The translations under genes and the position numbers were made by a program. Source: JAGGYK01 sp034716155 (lineage in GTDB: Bacteria > Desulfobacterota > Desulfomonilia > UBA1062). Taken from it: a stretch of 64,000 nt of DNA. Location of the stretch: the NCBI GenBank assembly GCA_034716155.1, contig JAYEFR010000030.1, forward strand, positions 1 through 64,000, written 5' to 3'. This document shows positions 42,325-52,152 of this stretch, piece by piece; the stretch's first letter is position 1, and every line of letters begins with the position of its first letter. The notes beneath the pieces are model-generated. The model made no database searches. It was not told the DNA's origin and saw only the letters and a program-made list of their open reading frames with translations.

Positions 42325-43048
42325 TTATAATATTTTTACCTCTTTAACTATCTTTTGCATCTTAGAGCGCAATCTCAATATTGACTTTGTATGGATCTGA
42401 GAAACCCTGGACTCTGTAAACTTCAAGACATGTCCTATCTCTTTCATGGTAAGTTCATCATAATAATAAAGAGAGATCACCATCTGCTCTTTCTCAGGAA
42501 GAGACTTTATTGCCTTTGCTACCATATCCCTTACTTCAGCCAGACCAAGTTTGTGAGAAGACCACTCTCTTTCTTCTTGCATAACGAACTCAATGAGATT
42601 CCTCTTCGACGAATTTATCTCATCATCGCCAAAATCATCCAGACTCAGCAGTGTCACAGAAGCTGTTTCTGTAAGGAGTTTATAGAAATTTTCAATATCA
42701 ATATCCAGTTCTTCTGCTACCTCCTCATCACTAGCAGGCCTTCCAAGGATACCCTCTAACCTGGCATATGCACCCTCAATCCTCCTGGCCTTTTGTCTCA
42801 CAGACCTGGGAACCCAATCCATAGATCTAAGTTCGTCTAAGATTGAGCCTCTGATTCTGAACTCTGCATAGGTCTTAAACTTAATCGCCTTGGATGCATC
42901 ATACTTCTCAATAGCATCCATTAGCCCGATAACTCCAGCATTGATAAGATCCTGTATATCTACATGAGGAGGCAACCTCATGGCTATACGGCTTGCTATG
43001 TACTTTATCAATGGTGTAAAATCGGTAATAACCTTAGCCTTGATCTTC
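42325..43048 (-). CDS. fliA: flagellar sigma factor FliA (sigma-28), 5' end lost in the assembly gap
   Basis: Directs transcription of late flagellar genes. Region 2 is KYIASRIAMRLPPHVDIQDLI and LDELRSMDWVPRSVRQKAR; region 4 ends with LTMKEIGHVLKFTESRVSQIHTKS, read in parts. The reading frame continues upstream of the first start-like TTG (43011) as KIKAKVITDFTP up to the N run, which fits the usual FliA N-terminus, so the gene is cut by the gap. About 20-30 residues are missing or hidden. Confidence 0.95.
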
Positions 43049-43058
43049 NNNNNNNNNN
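43049..43058. other. assembly gap (10 N)
   Basis: Ten N bases lie between the 3' end of flhG and the 5' end of fliA. Ten is likely a placeholder. Adjacent flhG sequence contains a run of eight C (43082-43089 on the plus strand). Confidence 1.
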
Positions 43059-43949
43059 AACGCCATGTCCTGCATTGTTCACCCCCCCCGTTTGCTCAAG
43101 CAGCATTCTCCTCAAAAAAAATTGCATATTCCCATTTTCTTCTACTAGGTTCGATATGCTATTCAACCCCTTAGCTATACTTTTCAGGCGCTGGGCAGTG
43201 ATGCTTCTAGGATAGACTCCTACAAATGCCTTTTGCCCCCTTACACATTCAGGTATATGTTTATCATAAGGTATTGAGCCAAGCATATCGAGAGACACAT
43301 CCCCTAAAAATCTCTCACACGCAAATCTCAATTTTTCTGCTACACCCTCTCCTTCTATAATGGATAAAACATTATTGATTATAAGGTTAAACCTCTTTAT
43401 CCCGTATTTTTTTCTCACCACCTTTATTAAGGCGTAGGCATCCGTAATAGAGGTAGGCTCAGGGGTTACCACCAAAATTATACGTTGGACGGACATATTG
43501 AAGTACATTACGTTTTTTGATATGCCTGCCCCTGTATCTACCAGCATATAGTCCATTTCCTGGCTAAAATAGTCCAGTGCATTGGTCAGAGAAATTTGTT
43601 GTTCGTAAGAAAGATCTGCAAGCTCTTGAACACCTGATGATGCGGGAATGATCTTTATACCACCTGGACCATCTAACAATATATCCTCTATAGAACACTC
43701 TCCCTCTAAGACATGCCTTATGTTATATTTTGGTATCAGCCCTAAAATCATATCTACATTAGCCAATCCTAAATCTGCATCCAGGACTAAGACCTTTTTG
43801 CCTATAGAAGCCAACATAATAGCTATATTCACCACTATACTAGTCTTACCAACACCACCCTTGCCCGATGTCACAGAAAAAACCTTTATCGGAGATGTAA
43901 TATCTCTTTCCATAACAAGCCTTCTGAGTGAATGTGCCTGATCTTTCAT
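43059..43949 (-). CDS. flhG: flagellar number regulator FlhG (MinD-like ATPase), 3' end at the gap
   Basis: Partner of FlhF that controls number and placement of flagella. The deviant Walker A is SGKGGVGKTSIVVN, followed by VLDADLGLANVD and LVDTGAGIS. The start at 43949 overlaps the flhF stop by ATGA and begins MKDQAHSLRRLV, the usual FlhG opening (DQA motif). The 3' end carries a G8 tract; with seven G the frame would stop right after EQTGG, a natural FlhG end. Confidence 0.94.
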
Positions 43950-45040
43950 TGTGTATCTCCAAGACAAAGTTCCACTATCCCTGACGGGGTGGCATCCTCT
44001 ATATCCTCCGGTACTCTTTGGCCCACAGTAATGTATACAATGGGTATCCTGAACAGGAGATTATGCGTGATAACAGAACCAAATTTAACTGCCTCATCTG
44101 CTTTTGTGAATATCATACTGTCTACTCCCACTTCAGAGAACCCCCTTGTTATCCGTTCCATCTCTGCATTTCGAGTGGCCACCGGCAGCAACAAAAATTT
44201 ATATGTAGGGCTATCATCAAAAAATTGATGGATCTCTGTTATATAATCATGACAAAGCGGTGACCTCCCTACTGTATCTACAAGGATTAAATCCATTTCG
44301 TAAAATTGAGAAATAGCCATCTTGAATTCATCTGGTGTTGTCACAGATCTAAACGGTATGTTCAAAATCTTGGCATAGGTCTGAACCTGTTCTATAGCCC
44401 CTATCCTATAAGTATCTAACGTGACAAGTCCCACCTTCCTCTTTTTGCTCAATACTGCCTTCGCTGCTATCTTAGCAACTGTGGTAGTCTTGCCTACTCC
44501 TGTGGCACCTAAAAAAACACAGGTTTTGGCAACAGGCGCTTTTGAAATCCGTACAATCTTTTTAAGGAGTCTCTTTACATCATCTATCCCTACATTATTA
44601 CCCATCTTGGATACAATTAACTCTGCAATAGACTCGCTTATTCCCCTTGAGATTAAGGTGTGTTTTATGACAGAGCCTTTATTTGACTCTGTCTCGGAAC
44701 GTTTCAGTAGCATTTTCATCATGCTCTTAAGGTCGGCCACATCAGATACGACACCCTTTTCATTGCCTTCTATATTAAGGTCGTTTCTTTTATATATACG
44801 AGTACTACCTTGTGGATTATAATTATTATCCTTGGAGATCCCTTTCTTAAAATGAGAGTGATACATCTCCTCATCATAATCTACTGCAGCAGTAACCTCG
44901 ATCATTGGTCTTGTCATGAGACCAAAGTTCTTATTATTAATCTGTCTTGTAGAAATAATCACTGCATCAGAACCCATCTCTTGCTTTACCCGTGCCAAAA
45001 CATCTTTCATAGAAACCGCTTTATATGTCTTAATTTGCAT
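43946..45040 (-). CDS. flhF: flagellar biosynthesis GTPase FlhF
   Basis: SRP-type GTPase that places the flagellum. N-terminal MQIKTYKAVSMKDVLARVKQEMG is the FlhF B-domain opening; the NG domain has GATGVGKTTTVAKIAA, VTLDTYRIGAIEQVQTYAKIL, DLILVDTVGRS and a TKAD motif, read in parts. 364 residues is a normal short form. It overlaps flhA by 11 bases and flhG by 4. Confidence 0.96.
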   Translation of the reverse strand: MQIKTYKAVSMKDVLARVKQEMGSDAVIISTRQINNKNFGLMTRPMIEVTAAVDYDEEMYHSHFKKGISKDNNYNPQGSTRIYKRNDLNIEGNEKGVVSDVADLKSMMKMLLKRSETESNKGSVIKHTLISRGISESIAELIVSKMGNNVGIDDVKRLLKKIVRISKAPVAKTCVFLGATGVGKTTTVAKIAAKAVLSKKRKVGLVTLDTYRIGAIEQVQTYAKILNIPFRSVTTPDEFKMAISQFYEMDLILVDTVGRSPLCHDYITEIHQFFDDSPTYKFLLLPVATRNAEMERITRGFSEVGVDSMIFTKADEAVKFGSVITHNLLFRIPIVYITVGQRVPEDIEDATPSGIVELCLGDTQ

Positions 45041-47099
45041 TCGGGCTCACCATTCCTAAATTTTTTATTGTTACCTCGGGTGGAATCTCATTATGGGACA
45101 GGATAACTACCTCCGGCATGTACCTCTCTACCAAACGTTTCAAGTGCACTCTGACCACAGGCGAAGCCAATAAAACCGGTGTCACTCCCTGCTTAGCCAA
45201 TCTATCTACCTCCTTATTAATAGCTACCAATACCCCCTGAGCCCTATCCGGGTCTAATGCAAGATATGAACCATGTTCTGTATGTTGAATGGCTTCTGAG
45301 AGCATCGCCTCATTGCCGGGATCTAAAGCCAATACGTTTATCACACCATCATGCACATATGGTTTGCAGATCACTCGCATGAGGGCTTGCCTGACATACT
45401 CTGTCAAAATATCGGGGTCTTTTGTCACCGCACCATAATCTGCCAAGGTCTCCAGGATGGTTATCATATTCTTTACAGAGACCCTTTCTTTTAGCAAATT
45501 ACGTAAGACCCTCAGCACAATCGTGTTTGGTAAAATATTGGGTATAAGATCCTCCACAACCCTGGGATGAGTTCTGGCAACATTATCCAATAACACCTGA
45601 AGTTCTTGCCTACCCAAAAGCTCGTGTGCATTAACCTTAATTACCTCTGTAAGGTGAGTCGCTGTCACGGTCGCAGCATCTACAATTGTAAGTGAAGCCA
45701 TCTGCGCACGTTCTTTATCAGTCTTCTTTATCCATAGTGCAGGAAGCCCAAAGGCCGGTTCTTTTACCGGGATCCCTGGGATGTCGGCCTCAATATCCTC
45801 TGGGTTCAGAACCATAAGTCTGTCCGCCATGGCTTCTCCTTTGGCAATCTCTATCCCCTTTAGCAAAAGCACATATTCATTCGGCTTAAGCTCCAGATTG
45901 TCTCTTATATGTATAGGTGGCACTATAATCCCAATATCCCGAGCAAGTTGTCTTCGCATACCCTTTATGCGAGTTAGCAAATCCCCCCCCTGAGCTGTAT
46001 CAACCAATGGGATAAGCCCGTAGCCTACCTCCAATTCCAGTGTATCAACCGGTAATAATGCCTCTGGTGGTGCTTCCTCTTCCGGGGAGATTTCTTCTTC
46101 AGGCCTTTCTTCTGATATCCCCTTAAAACTTACCCACCCCAACACACCTGTACCAACAGCAAGGATCAAAAAGGGGACATGAGGCAGCCCAGGTATGAGC
46201 CCGAAAAAAAAGATGATAGCAGCAGCACTAAATATAGCCATGGGCTGAAAGGAAAGCTGCTCAGATAGGAGCTTTCCTATGGATTTGTCAGCCGCTGACT
46301 GTGTAACCACAATACCGGCTGCAGTAGATATAATGAGTGCCGGAATCTGCGAAACCAGCCCATCCCCTATGGTGAGCGTAGTATATGTCTTAAGCGCTTC
46401 CTCAAAAGGCATATGCAATTGTAGAACCCCTATTATTATTCCCCCGATTATATTAATAAGTGTGATAATAATGCCTGCAATGGCATCACCCCTTACGAAT
46501 TTGGTAGCACCATCCATTGCACCATAAAACTCAGCCTCTCTACTAATGCTCTCCCGCCTGGCCCTGGCCTCATCCTCTGTAATCATACCTGCATTTAGGT
46601 CGGCATCTATGGCCATCTGCTTGCCTGGCATGGCATCCAGGGTAAACCGTGCAGTAACTTCCCCTATTCTGGTAGCACCCTTGGTAATCACCACAAAATT
46701 TATCACTACAAAGATGACAAAGACAACAAGCCCAACTACATAACTCCCGCCCACTACAAATTGGCCAAAGGCATTGATCACCCGCCCAGCAGCAAGCTCA
46801 CCTTCAGAGCCATGCAATAATATTAGTCTGGTAGATGCTACATTTAATGAAAGACGATATAATGTCACTACAAGCAGCATCGATGGGAACACGGAAAAAT
46901 CAAGGGGGTTTACCGTATACATAGACACCATGAGTATAACAAGCCCAATGGTTATACTGAATGTAAGGAGGATATCCAAGGCAAATGTGGGAAGAGGTAT
47001 CAATAAGACTATAAAGACTACCATCACCCCAACTGCCATCACTAAATCACTTGCAAATTTGGTTGGGAGTTTAAACAAAGATTCTTTTGGATTTGCCAC
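45030..47099 (-). CDS. flhA: flagellar export gate protein FlhA
   Basis: 689 residues: eight membrane helices in the N-terminal half, with the conserved cytoplasmic FHIPEP-like region (FTLDAMPGKQMAIDADLNAG), and a soluble C-terminal domain forming the nonameric ring. Part of the type III flagellar export gate. It follows flhB directly. Confidence 0.98.
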   Translation of the reverse strand: MANPKESLFKLPTKFASDLVMAVGVMVVFIVLLIPLPTFALDILLTFSITIGLVILMVSMYTVNPLDFSVFPSMLLVVTLYRLSLNVASTRLILLHGSEGELAAGRVINAFGQFVVGGSYVVGLVVFVIFVVINFVVITKGATRIGEVTARFTLDAMPGKQMAIDADLNAGMITEDEARARRESISREAEFYGAMDGATKFVRGDAIAGIIITLINIIGGIIIGVLQLHMPFEEALKTYTTLTIGDGLVSQIPALIISTAAGIVVTQSAADKSIGKLLSEQLSFQPMAIFSAAAIIFFFGLIPGLPHVPFLILAVGTGVLGWVSFKGISEERPEEEISPEEEAPPEALLPVDTLELEVGYGLIPLVDTAQGGDLLTRIKGMRRQLARDIGIIVPPIHIRDNLELKPNEYVLLLKGIEIAKGEAMADRLMVLNPEDIEADIPGIPVKEPAFGLPALWIKKTDKERAQMASLTIVDAATVTATHLTEVIKVNAHELLGRQELQVLLDNVARTHPRVVEDLIPNILPNTIVLRVLRNLLKERVSVKNMITILETLADYGAVTKDPDILTEYVRQALMRVICKPYVHDGVINVLALDPGNEAMLSEAIQHTEHGSYLALDPDRAQGVLVAINKEVDRLAKQGVTPVLLASPVVRVHLKRLVERYMPEVVILSHNEIPPEVTIKNLGMVSPNAN

Positions 47100-48173
47100 C
47101 TATATCTCCTTCTTTATCCGATACACATAGGCCAATATTTCCGCCACTGCCTTATACATGTCTTCTGAAATCGCCTCACCCACCTCCACTGACTTATAGA
47201 GAAGGGAGGCCAAAGGTTTATCTTCTACAATAGGCACCCAAGACGACCTTGCAATCTCCTTTATCTTTTCTGCCAATACCCCTGCCCCCTTTGCCACTAC
47301 TGTAGGCGCTATCATCTTGCCCCTTTCATATTGCAAAGCTATTGCCAAATGGGTGGGGTTGGTGATCACCACATCTGCCTTGGGCACTTCCTGCATCATC
47401 CTACGCCTGGCAATATGGAGCTGTATTGAGCGAATTCTACTCTTTATTTGCGGATTGCCCTCTGTTTGTTTCAGTTCTTCCCTGACTTCCTGCTTTGTCA
47501 TCATTAAATCTTGTCTATGCTGCCATTTTTGAAAGGCATAGTCAGCAATAGCTATTATTATAAAAACCCAGAGTGCATCCCAGAGCAGGTGCATGGCAGC
47601 CTTAAAATACGTCAAAACAATGACGCCTATATCACAATTTATGAGTGGTGGGAAAACAGGGATCTCTCTCTTTATAGCACGCCAGGCAACCCATGTTATA
47701 ATAATCAATACCAGTATACATTTCACCAGCATCTCCAGGCTTTTCATGGAAAAAAATTTTTGTTTAATCCCTTTTATAGGATCCAGCTTGGAAAGCTTGG
47801 GTATTATCGGCTCTACCGTCATCTGAAAGCCGACCTGAATAAAGTTAGAGAAGAAGCCGATAAAAAGAAATACAATGAATATGGGCAGTAACATAGCGCT
47901 CATATCGATAACAACATTGTAGAAAAGCTCTACAAGGGAATCCTTGGTGCCATCCCAAATAAGAGTATTCCCGAGATAGAGCCTCGTAAATTTTATCATC
48001 TTGGAGGCTAGTAATGGGATATAGAAATAGAACGCCAATATGCTCGCAAAAAACAAAAAGGCTGTGGAAACCTCTATGCTCTTGGCTACCTGCCCTTTTT
48101 CTCTTGCGTCTCTTATTCGCTTTGAAGTAGGCTGTTCAGTACGTTCTTGTCCATCTTCGCTCTCTTTTGGCAT
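47100..48173 (-). CDS. flhB: flagellar export switch protein FlhB
   Basis: 357 residues. The N-terminus ERTEQPTSKRIRDAREKGQVAKS is typical, followed by four membrane helices and the cytoplasmic autocleavage motif NPTH (VVITNPTHLAIALQY). The start at 48173 (MPKESEDGQ) is preferred over an upstream ATG at 48203, because it matches the usual FlhB beginning. First gene of the flagellar set here. Confidence 0.97.
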   Translation of the reverse strand: MPKESEDGQERTEQPTSKRIRDAREKGQVAKSIEVSTAFLFFASILAFYFYIPLLASKMIKFTRLYLGNTLIWDGTKDSLVELFYNVVIDMSAMLLPIFIVFLFIGFFSNFIQVGFQMTVEPIIPKLSKLDPIKGIKQKFFSMKSLEMLVKCILVLIIITWVAWRAIKREIPVFPPLINCDIGVIVLTYFKAAMHLLWDALWVFIIIAIADYAFQKWQHRQDLMMTKQEVREELKQTEGNPQIKSRIRSIQLHIARRRMMQEVPKADVVITNPTHLAIALQYERGKMIAPTVVAKGAGVLAEKIKEIARSSWVPIVEDKPLASLLYKSVEVGEAISEDMYKAVAEILAYVYRIKKEI

Positions 48174-48448
48174 ATCAGGATGAATGCGAAAAACATACCA
48201 CAAAAAATCAACATTAAATGTTACAGAAAGTAACCGGACAGAAATAACAGGTTGTTGGGACTTTTTACAAAAGCATCATCTTTGATGGTTCCGCAAAAAG
48301 TCTATTATACCCCTTAACCGCCATTCCGTCCCGGAGTGACGACTTTTTGCGAGTTTATCATCTTTAATCCTTTGTCTTTCGTCCTTTTGTTTTTCGACTC
48401 TTGACCTGTTCAGATTCTTATCCGTTACTATTCACTATTTACTGTTTA
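48174..48448. other. intergenic region with a MITE-like repeat
   Basis: 275 bases between the start of flhB and the stop of the first fibronectin-III gene. The promoter of flhB should lie in its left part; the element at 48292-48351 occupies the middle. No gene is seen. Confidence 0.6.
48292..48351. repeat. MITE-like element with terminal inverted repeats (short copy)
   Basis: 60 bases bounded by perfect inverted CGCAAAAAGTC and GACTTTTTGCG. In inverted orientation its two halves match both ends of the longer element at 59845-59976, which has about 70 more bases in the middle. So this is an internally deleted copy of the same family. Confidence 0.7.
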
Positions 48449-48895
48449 CTAAGAAGAGGTACGGATCCCTGCTGTAGAGATAAAGCATCCGCCACCTTCT
48501 CCACCCCCAGAGGCAGCACTCAATGGCAAGGAAGGGTCATCAGTTGGAGAGTCTTCACCTGGTATAAAGACGCTCACCTCCTCAGAATAGGCACTCTCAT
48601 TGCCCCCACTATCATATGCAGTCACTGCAAAGTAATAGGTGTATCCTTCATCAAGATCACCAATCTCTATGTTATCTATACAGGAGCCGATATCCAGAGA
48701 CTGTGTATACGTCATGCTTGATGTACCGTAGTACACACTATATCCAGCCACACCAGGCTCTCTACTTTCTTCCCAGCTTATTCTCACTATTGCACCATAA
48801 GCAAAGGGAGGGATTGCTATCATCAAAAATAAGAAGATAACATATATCACCAAGTGGCCGGCTTTTTTCTTGTTGTTCTTTATGTTGTCTTCCAT
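48449..48895 (-). CDS. exported fibronectin type III protein, copy 1
   Basis: 148 residues. A signal peptide (VIYVIFLFLMIAIPPFAYGA) precedes one FN3 domain (VRISWEESREPGVAGYSVYY to SAYSEEVSVFIPG, in parts). It ends with a Ser/Ala/Gly linker and GGGCFISTAGIRTSS. Longer proteins of Desulfobacterota and related bacteria have GGGCFIATA followed by a C-terminal sorting-like tail; here the protein ends almost at once. The start is set at ATG 48895, after AAAGAG. It is a duplicate of the gene at 49590. Function unknown; probably extracytoplasmic binding. Confidence 0.75.
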   Translation of the reverse strand: MEDNIKNNKKKAGHLVIYVIFLFLMIAIPPFAYGAIVRISWEESREPGVAGYSVYYGTSSMTYTQSLDIGSCIDNIEIGDLDEGYTYYFAVTAYDSGGNESAYSEEVSVFIPGEDSPTDDPSLPLSAASGGGEGGGCFISTAGIRTSS

Positions 48896-49589
48896 ATTAT
48901 TCTCTTTCAAGCAAACAGCGCACCAATCTTTACCTGGATCTAGCTTAATATCGGCATTTACAATTGCTAGCCTTAATCAAAAATATGCGAGACTCTAACT
49001 TCACTTACAAAAAAGGGGTGTGTGTCAAGCTTTCCTAATTCTGCACTAATACATGTTGCCACATCATTACTCTTGAAAAAAAGCAATCTCTGATTTAGGC
49101 GATTTTCGCCTTATAATGCCAAATGAAATTTTCTTTTAATATTGAAAGAGAAGATAACTAAAGGGTTAATAATATTAAACTTTCTAGATATTTCTAAAAA
49201 AACCGATTTGTATCGTTATAATCTTATCTTACAAGGGGTTTCTGCATTTTGTAGAAAACTCGTATCTCGCTAAATCTAACTCTTTCTTTAAAATTCTCCA
49301 TTTCTAATAAAAAATGAGGTGAAAAGTGGAGCTAAAACTTTTTTTGCCTCTCGATTGGTTCAAGATTACTCATGATTTAAAAGAACCTCCTAAAAATTGA
49401 AAACCTATCAGTAAGATACTCGTCAAGAAATCCATTGCCAACTTCTCTGTCTTTTGACCTCTTAAAAATCAGTTGAATCTAGTGGTAATCATGAAGCTAA
49501 AACCTTTTTTTGACTCTCGACTATTTTTAATCACTCAACACTCAAAACCCAACACTTCTTTTACTATTTACTGTTCACTAAGAAGAGGT
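48896..49589. other. AT-rich intergenic spacer between the two FN3 genes
   Basis: 694 bases without a credible gene on either strand. It holds two loosely repeated units (GAGCTAAAACTTTTTTTGCCTCTCGA near 49330 and GAAGCTAAAACCTTTTTTTGACTCTCGA near 49492, quoted in part), and a sigma-54-like box at 48911-48925. The right end shares sequence with the 3' flank of copy 1, so the duplication included non-coding DNA. Confidence 0.55.
48911..48925 (-). promoter_or_regulatory. sigma-54-like box before FN3 copy 1
   Basis: On the minus strand TGGTGC-N5-TTGC resembles the -24/-12 consensus TGGCAC-N5-TTGC. The same layout is seen before copy 2. The predicted transcription start would fall only a few bases before the start codon, which weakens the case. 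Confidence 0.3.
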
Positions 49590-49994
49590 TTAGATTCCTG
49601 CTGTAGAGATAAAGCATCCGCCACCGCCACCCCCAGAGGCAGCACTCAATGGCAAGGAAGGGTCATCAGTGGGATAATCTTCACCTGGTATAAAGACACT
49701 CACCTCCTCAGAATAGTTGCTTTCATTGCCCCCACTATCATATGCAGTCACTGCAAAGTAATAGGTGTATCCTTCATCAAGATCACCAATCTCTATGTTA
49801 TCTATACAGGAGCCGACATCCAGAGATTGTGTGTACGTCATGCTGGATGTACCATAGTACACACTATACCCAGCCACATTAGTGCCTATATCTTCCTCCC
49901 AGCTCACCCTTACTATTGCACCATAAACACAGGCAGGAATTACTATCATCAGAGATACGCAGATAAAGAATGCCTTTAGATACTTTGTTTTCAT
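49590..49994 (-). CDS. exported fibronectin type III protein, copy 2
   Basis: 134 residues, closely similar to the product of 48449-48895: signal peptide (LKAFFICVSLMIVIPACVYGA), one FN3 domain, and the ending SGGGGGGCFISTAGI. A single early stop makes its tail shorter by four residues than copy 1. The two genes and their 3' flanks form a tandem duplication about 1.1 kb apart. Role unknown. Confidence 0.75.
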   Translation of the reverse strand: MKTKYLKAFFICVSLMIVIPACVYGAIVRVSWEEDIGTNVAGYSVYYGTSSMTYTQSLDVGSCIDNIEIGDLDEGYTYYFAVTAYDSGGNESNYSEEVSVFIPGEDYPTDDPSLPLSAASGGGGGGCFISTAGI

Positions 49995-50009
49995 ACAGAC
50001 TTTCTAAAA

Positions 50010-50023
50010 CAAACATCGTGCCA
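50010..50023 (-). promoter_or_regulatory. sigma-54-like box before FN3 copy 2
   Basis: Minus strand TGGCAC-N5-TTGT, with a perfect -24 element and one mismatch in -12. It is 16 bases before the start codon, as in copy 1. Confidence 0.3.
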
Positions 50024-50196
50024 TCCTCTTATTTGGCTTAATACCATCGTTTGTAGACACTAAGGGTAGTCAAAAGACAGGCAAAAATGTAATCTTGAGT
50101 ACAAAAATGAACATACATTAGATTTTTCTAATCCGCCTTTGCGCTCACAACCAAGGATGGGGATACGGCATTTTCATACGGATTCTACCCCTGCAT

Positions 50197-50241
50197 GGCA
50201 TATTTCCCTTGAGCGGGCCAATGAGGGCAAAAGGCCCCTAC
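50197..50241 (+). repeat. dispersed repeat GGCATATTTCCC...AAAAGGCCCC (copy 2)
   Basis: Near-identical to 40904-40949, in the spacer after cheR. No ATTGCGAG element is attached here. Confidence 0.75.
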
Positions 50242-50273
50242 AAAATTAATAGCTGACCCGTATTTTTCCTTCC

Positions 50274-51080
50274 TCATTTCTTTATATATATTGAAGGCTT
50301 TAACATCTTGAAATCACTCTTAATAGCACTCAGGCTTTCAGCATGGCCAACCAGCAGGTATCCACCGGGCTTGAGAAGACGATGGATCTCATCCAGCAGA
50401 TTCTTCCGGACATTGCTATCAAAGTATATCATGACATTACGGCAAAAAACTGCATCAAACGGGCCACTCATAGGAAACGGCGGAGCAGACAGATTGATCC
50501 TCGAAAATACTATAAGATCCTTCAACCTGGCCTTGGCCGTATAGTAAGTGGTATGATCATCCCAATGTTTGTTGAAGTAACGTTCTCTAAGGGCATGGGG
50601 AATGGGCTTCAACTTTTTTGTGTCATAGGTCCCCGCTCGGCAGTTATCCAGAACACGGGTGGAGATATCCGTGGCGAGAATTTTTATCTCTGTATTTGCT
50701 GTACTGTTGGTAGCCTCAAGGAGTGTCATGGCAATCGAATAAGGCTCTTCTCCACTTGAGCAGGCTACTGACCAGAAACGGAAACGTCTCTGCCCCTGGG
50801 CCAACCAGTCTGAGACGGCCTTGCTTAAAAACGCGAAATGATCGGATTCACGGAAAAAGCTCGTTACGTTGGTTGATATGGCATCGAGAAGGTGAACGAT
50901 CTCCTCACCGCTCTTGTCTTGTATTACATACCGAAGGTATTTCTGGTGGTTGGGGATACCAAGGGCGCGCATCCGTTTGCTAATCCTCGCAGCGACAAGC
51001 GCCTCTTTGTTTGTTCCCAGTGAAATGCCGCTCAATTTGTATATAATTTGCCTGAACCTGTTGAATGTCACCTCGTCCAT
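50274..51080 (-). CDS. cheR: chemotaxis protein methyltransferase CheR
   Basis: Methylates glutamates of chemoreceptors with S-adenosylmethionine. 268 residues: helical N-terminal domain (FRQIIYKLSGISLG) and a Rossmann methyltransferase domain (FRFWSVACSSGEEPYSIAMTL, LATDIS, FDAVFCRNVMIYF, in parts). Last gene of the che operon. Confidence 0.97.
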   Translation of the reverse strand: MDEVTFNRFRQIIYKLSGISLGTNKEALVAARISKRMRALGIPNHQKYLRYVIQDKSGEEIVHLLDAISTNVTSFFRESDHFAFLSKAVSDWLAQGQRRFRFWSVACSSGEEPYSIAMTLLEATNSTANTEIKILATDISTRVLDNCRAGTYDTKKLKPIPHALRERYFNKHWDDHTTYYTAKARLKDLIVFSRINLSAPPFPMSGPFDAVFCRNVMIYFDSNVRKNLLDEIHRLLKPGGYLLVGHAESLSAIKSDFKMLKPSIYIKK

Positions 51081-51123
51081 GTTTCACGTCCTTAACATTT
51101 GGCACCTGAATAGTTACCGGCAT

Positions 51124-52152
51124 TTACACATTAGCCAAAATTACACCCGGTATAAAATCCAGACTAACCACACGATCCACGGCGCCTAATTTGATAGCCT
51201 CCTTCGGCATGCCAAAGACCACGCAACTCTCTTCATCCTGCGCAATGGTTACAGCCCCGCTTTGTTTCATTGCCAATAGCCCTTCTGCGCCATCAGATCC
51301 CATACCTGTCAGGATGACGCCGACTGCATTTGCCCCTACATATTTTGCTGCCGAGTTAAATAAGACCTCAGCAGAAGGCCTCTGACGGCACACACGGGGG
51401 CCATCTTTTACCTGGACATGATACATGGCACCTGAACGCCTTAGAAGCATATGTTTATTGCCGGGCGCAATTAATGCTTTCCCGGGAACAACCGTGTCAT
51501 CATTCTGTGCCTCTTTGACCCCAATGGCACATATCTCATTCAAACGATCTGCAAATGCCTTGGTAAACCCTGCCGGCATGTGCTGTACGATCACAATCCC
51601 GGGTGCGGTCGCTGGAAGCACCGTGAGCACAGAGGTCAAGGCCATTGTCCCTCCCGTAGAAGCACCAATAACAACAATCTTATTAGTCGTACGTGTCATG
51701 GCCAGTATCGAGGGTGCCTTTATGTTATTAGCCGGCTCGATATCTTTTTTCTTTAATCTAGCCCTTGAGGCGGCTTTGATCTTATCTGTAAGTTCTACAG
51801 AAAGGTCACCAACTGTATATGCCTGTCCTGGTTTACACATTACATCTACTGCGCCGGCATCAAGCGCCTCCATTGCAAGTGCCCCTCCTTCTGGTGTAAG
51901 CGATGATACAATCACGGCAGGGATAGGATAGTATTGCATAAGTTTCTTCAAAAAAGTGACTCCATCCATCCTGGGCATCTCAATGTCTAAGGTTATAACG
52001 TCCGGCTTTAACTTGACGATCTTGTCACGGGCTATATAGGGATCAGGAGCTGCACCTACAATCTCCAATTCAGGATCTTTAGAAAGTTCTTTGGCCAGTA
52101 TCTGCCTAACCACGGCTGAATCATCCACAATCAAGACCCGTATCTTCTTCAC
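51124..52152 (-). CDS. cheB: chemotaxis methylesterase/deamidase CheB
   Basis: 342 residues: receiver domain (LIVDDSAVVRQIL, VITLDIEMPRMDGVTF with the phospho-Asp) and methylesterase domain (VIGASTGGTMAL with the catalytic Ser, VQHMPAGFT with His, LTGMGSDGAEGL with Asp). Reverses CheR methylation. Confidence 0.98.
   Translation of the reverse strand: MKKIRVLIVDDSAVVRQILAKELSKDPELEIVGAAPDPYIARDKIVKLKPDVITLDIEMPRMDGVTFLKKLMQYYPIPAVIVSSLTPEGGALAMEALDAGAVDVMCKPGQAYTVGDLSVELTDKIKAASRARLKKKDIEPANNIKAPSILAMTRTTNKIVVIGASTGGTMALTSVLTVLPATAPGIVIVQHMPAGFTKAFADRLNEICAIGVKEAQNDDTVVPGKALIAPGNKHMLLRRSGAMYHVQVKDGPRVCRQRPSAEVLFNSAAKYVGANAVGVILTGMGSDGAEGLLAMKQSGAVTIAQDEESCVVFGMPKEAIKLGAVDRVVSLDFIPGVILANV

Noticed and set aside
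43008..43060. An flhG reading that runs across the N run into the fliA region
   Set aside because: The tail RSRLRLLPILHH is out of frame with the real fliA sequence; the 10 N are a placeholder, so no frame can be carried across.
49327..49535. A riboswitch or CRISPR in the FN3 spacer
   Set aside because: Two loosely similar AT-rich units are visible but there is no regular spacing, no known riboswitch core and no spacer-repeat pattern. No CRISPR array was seen anywhere in the window.
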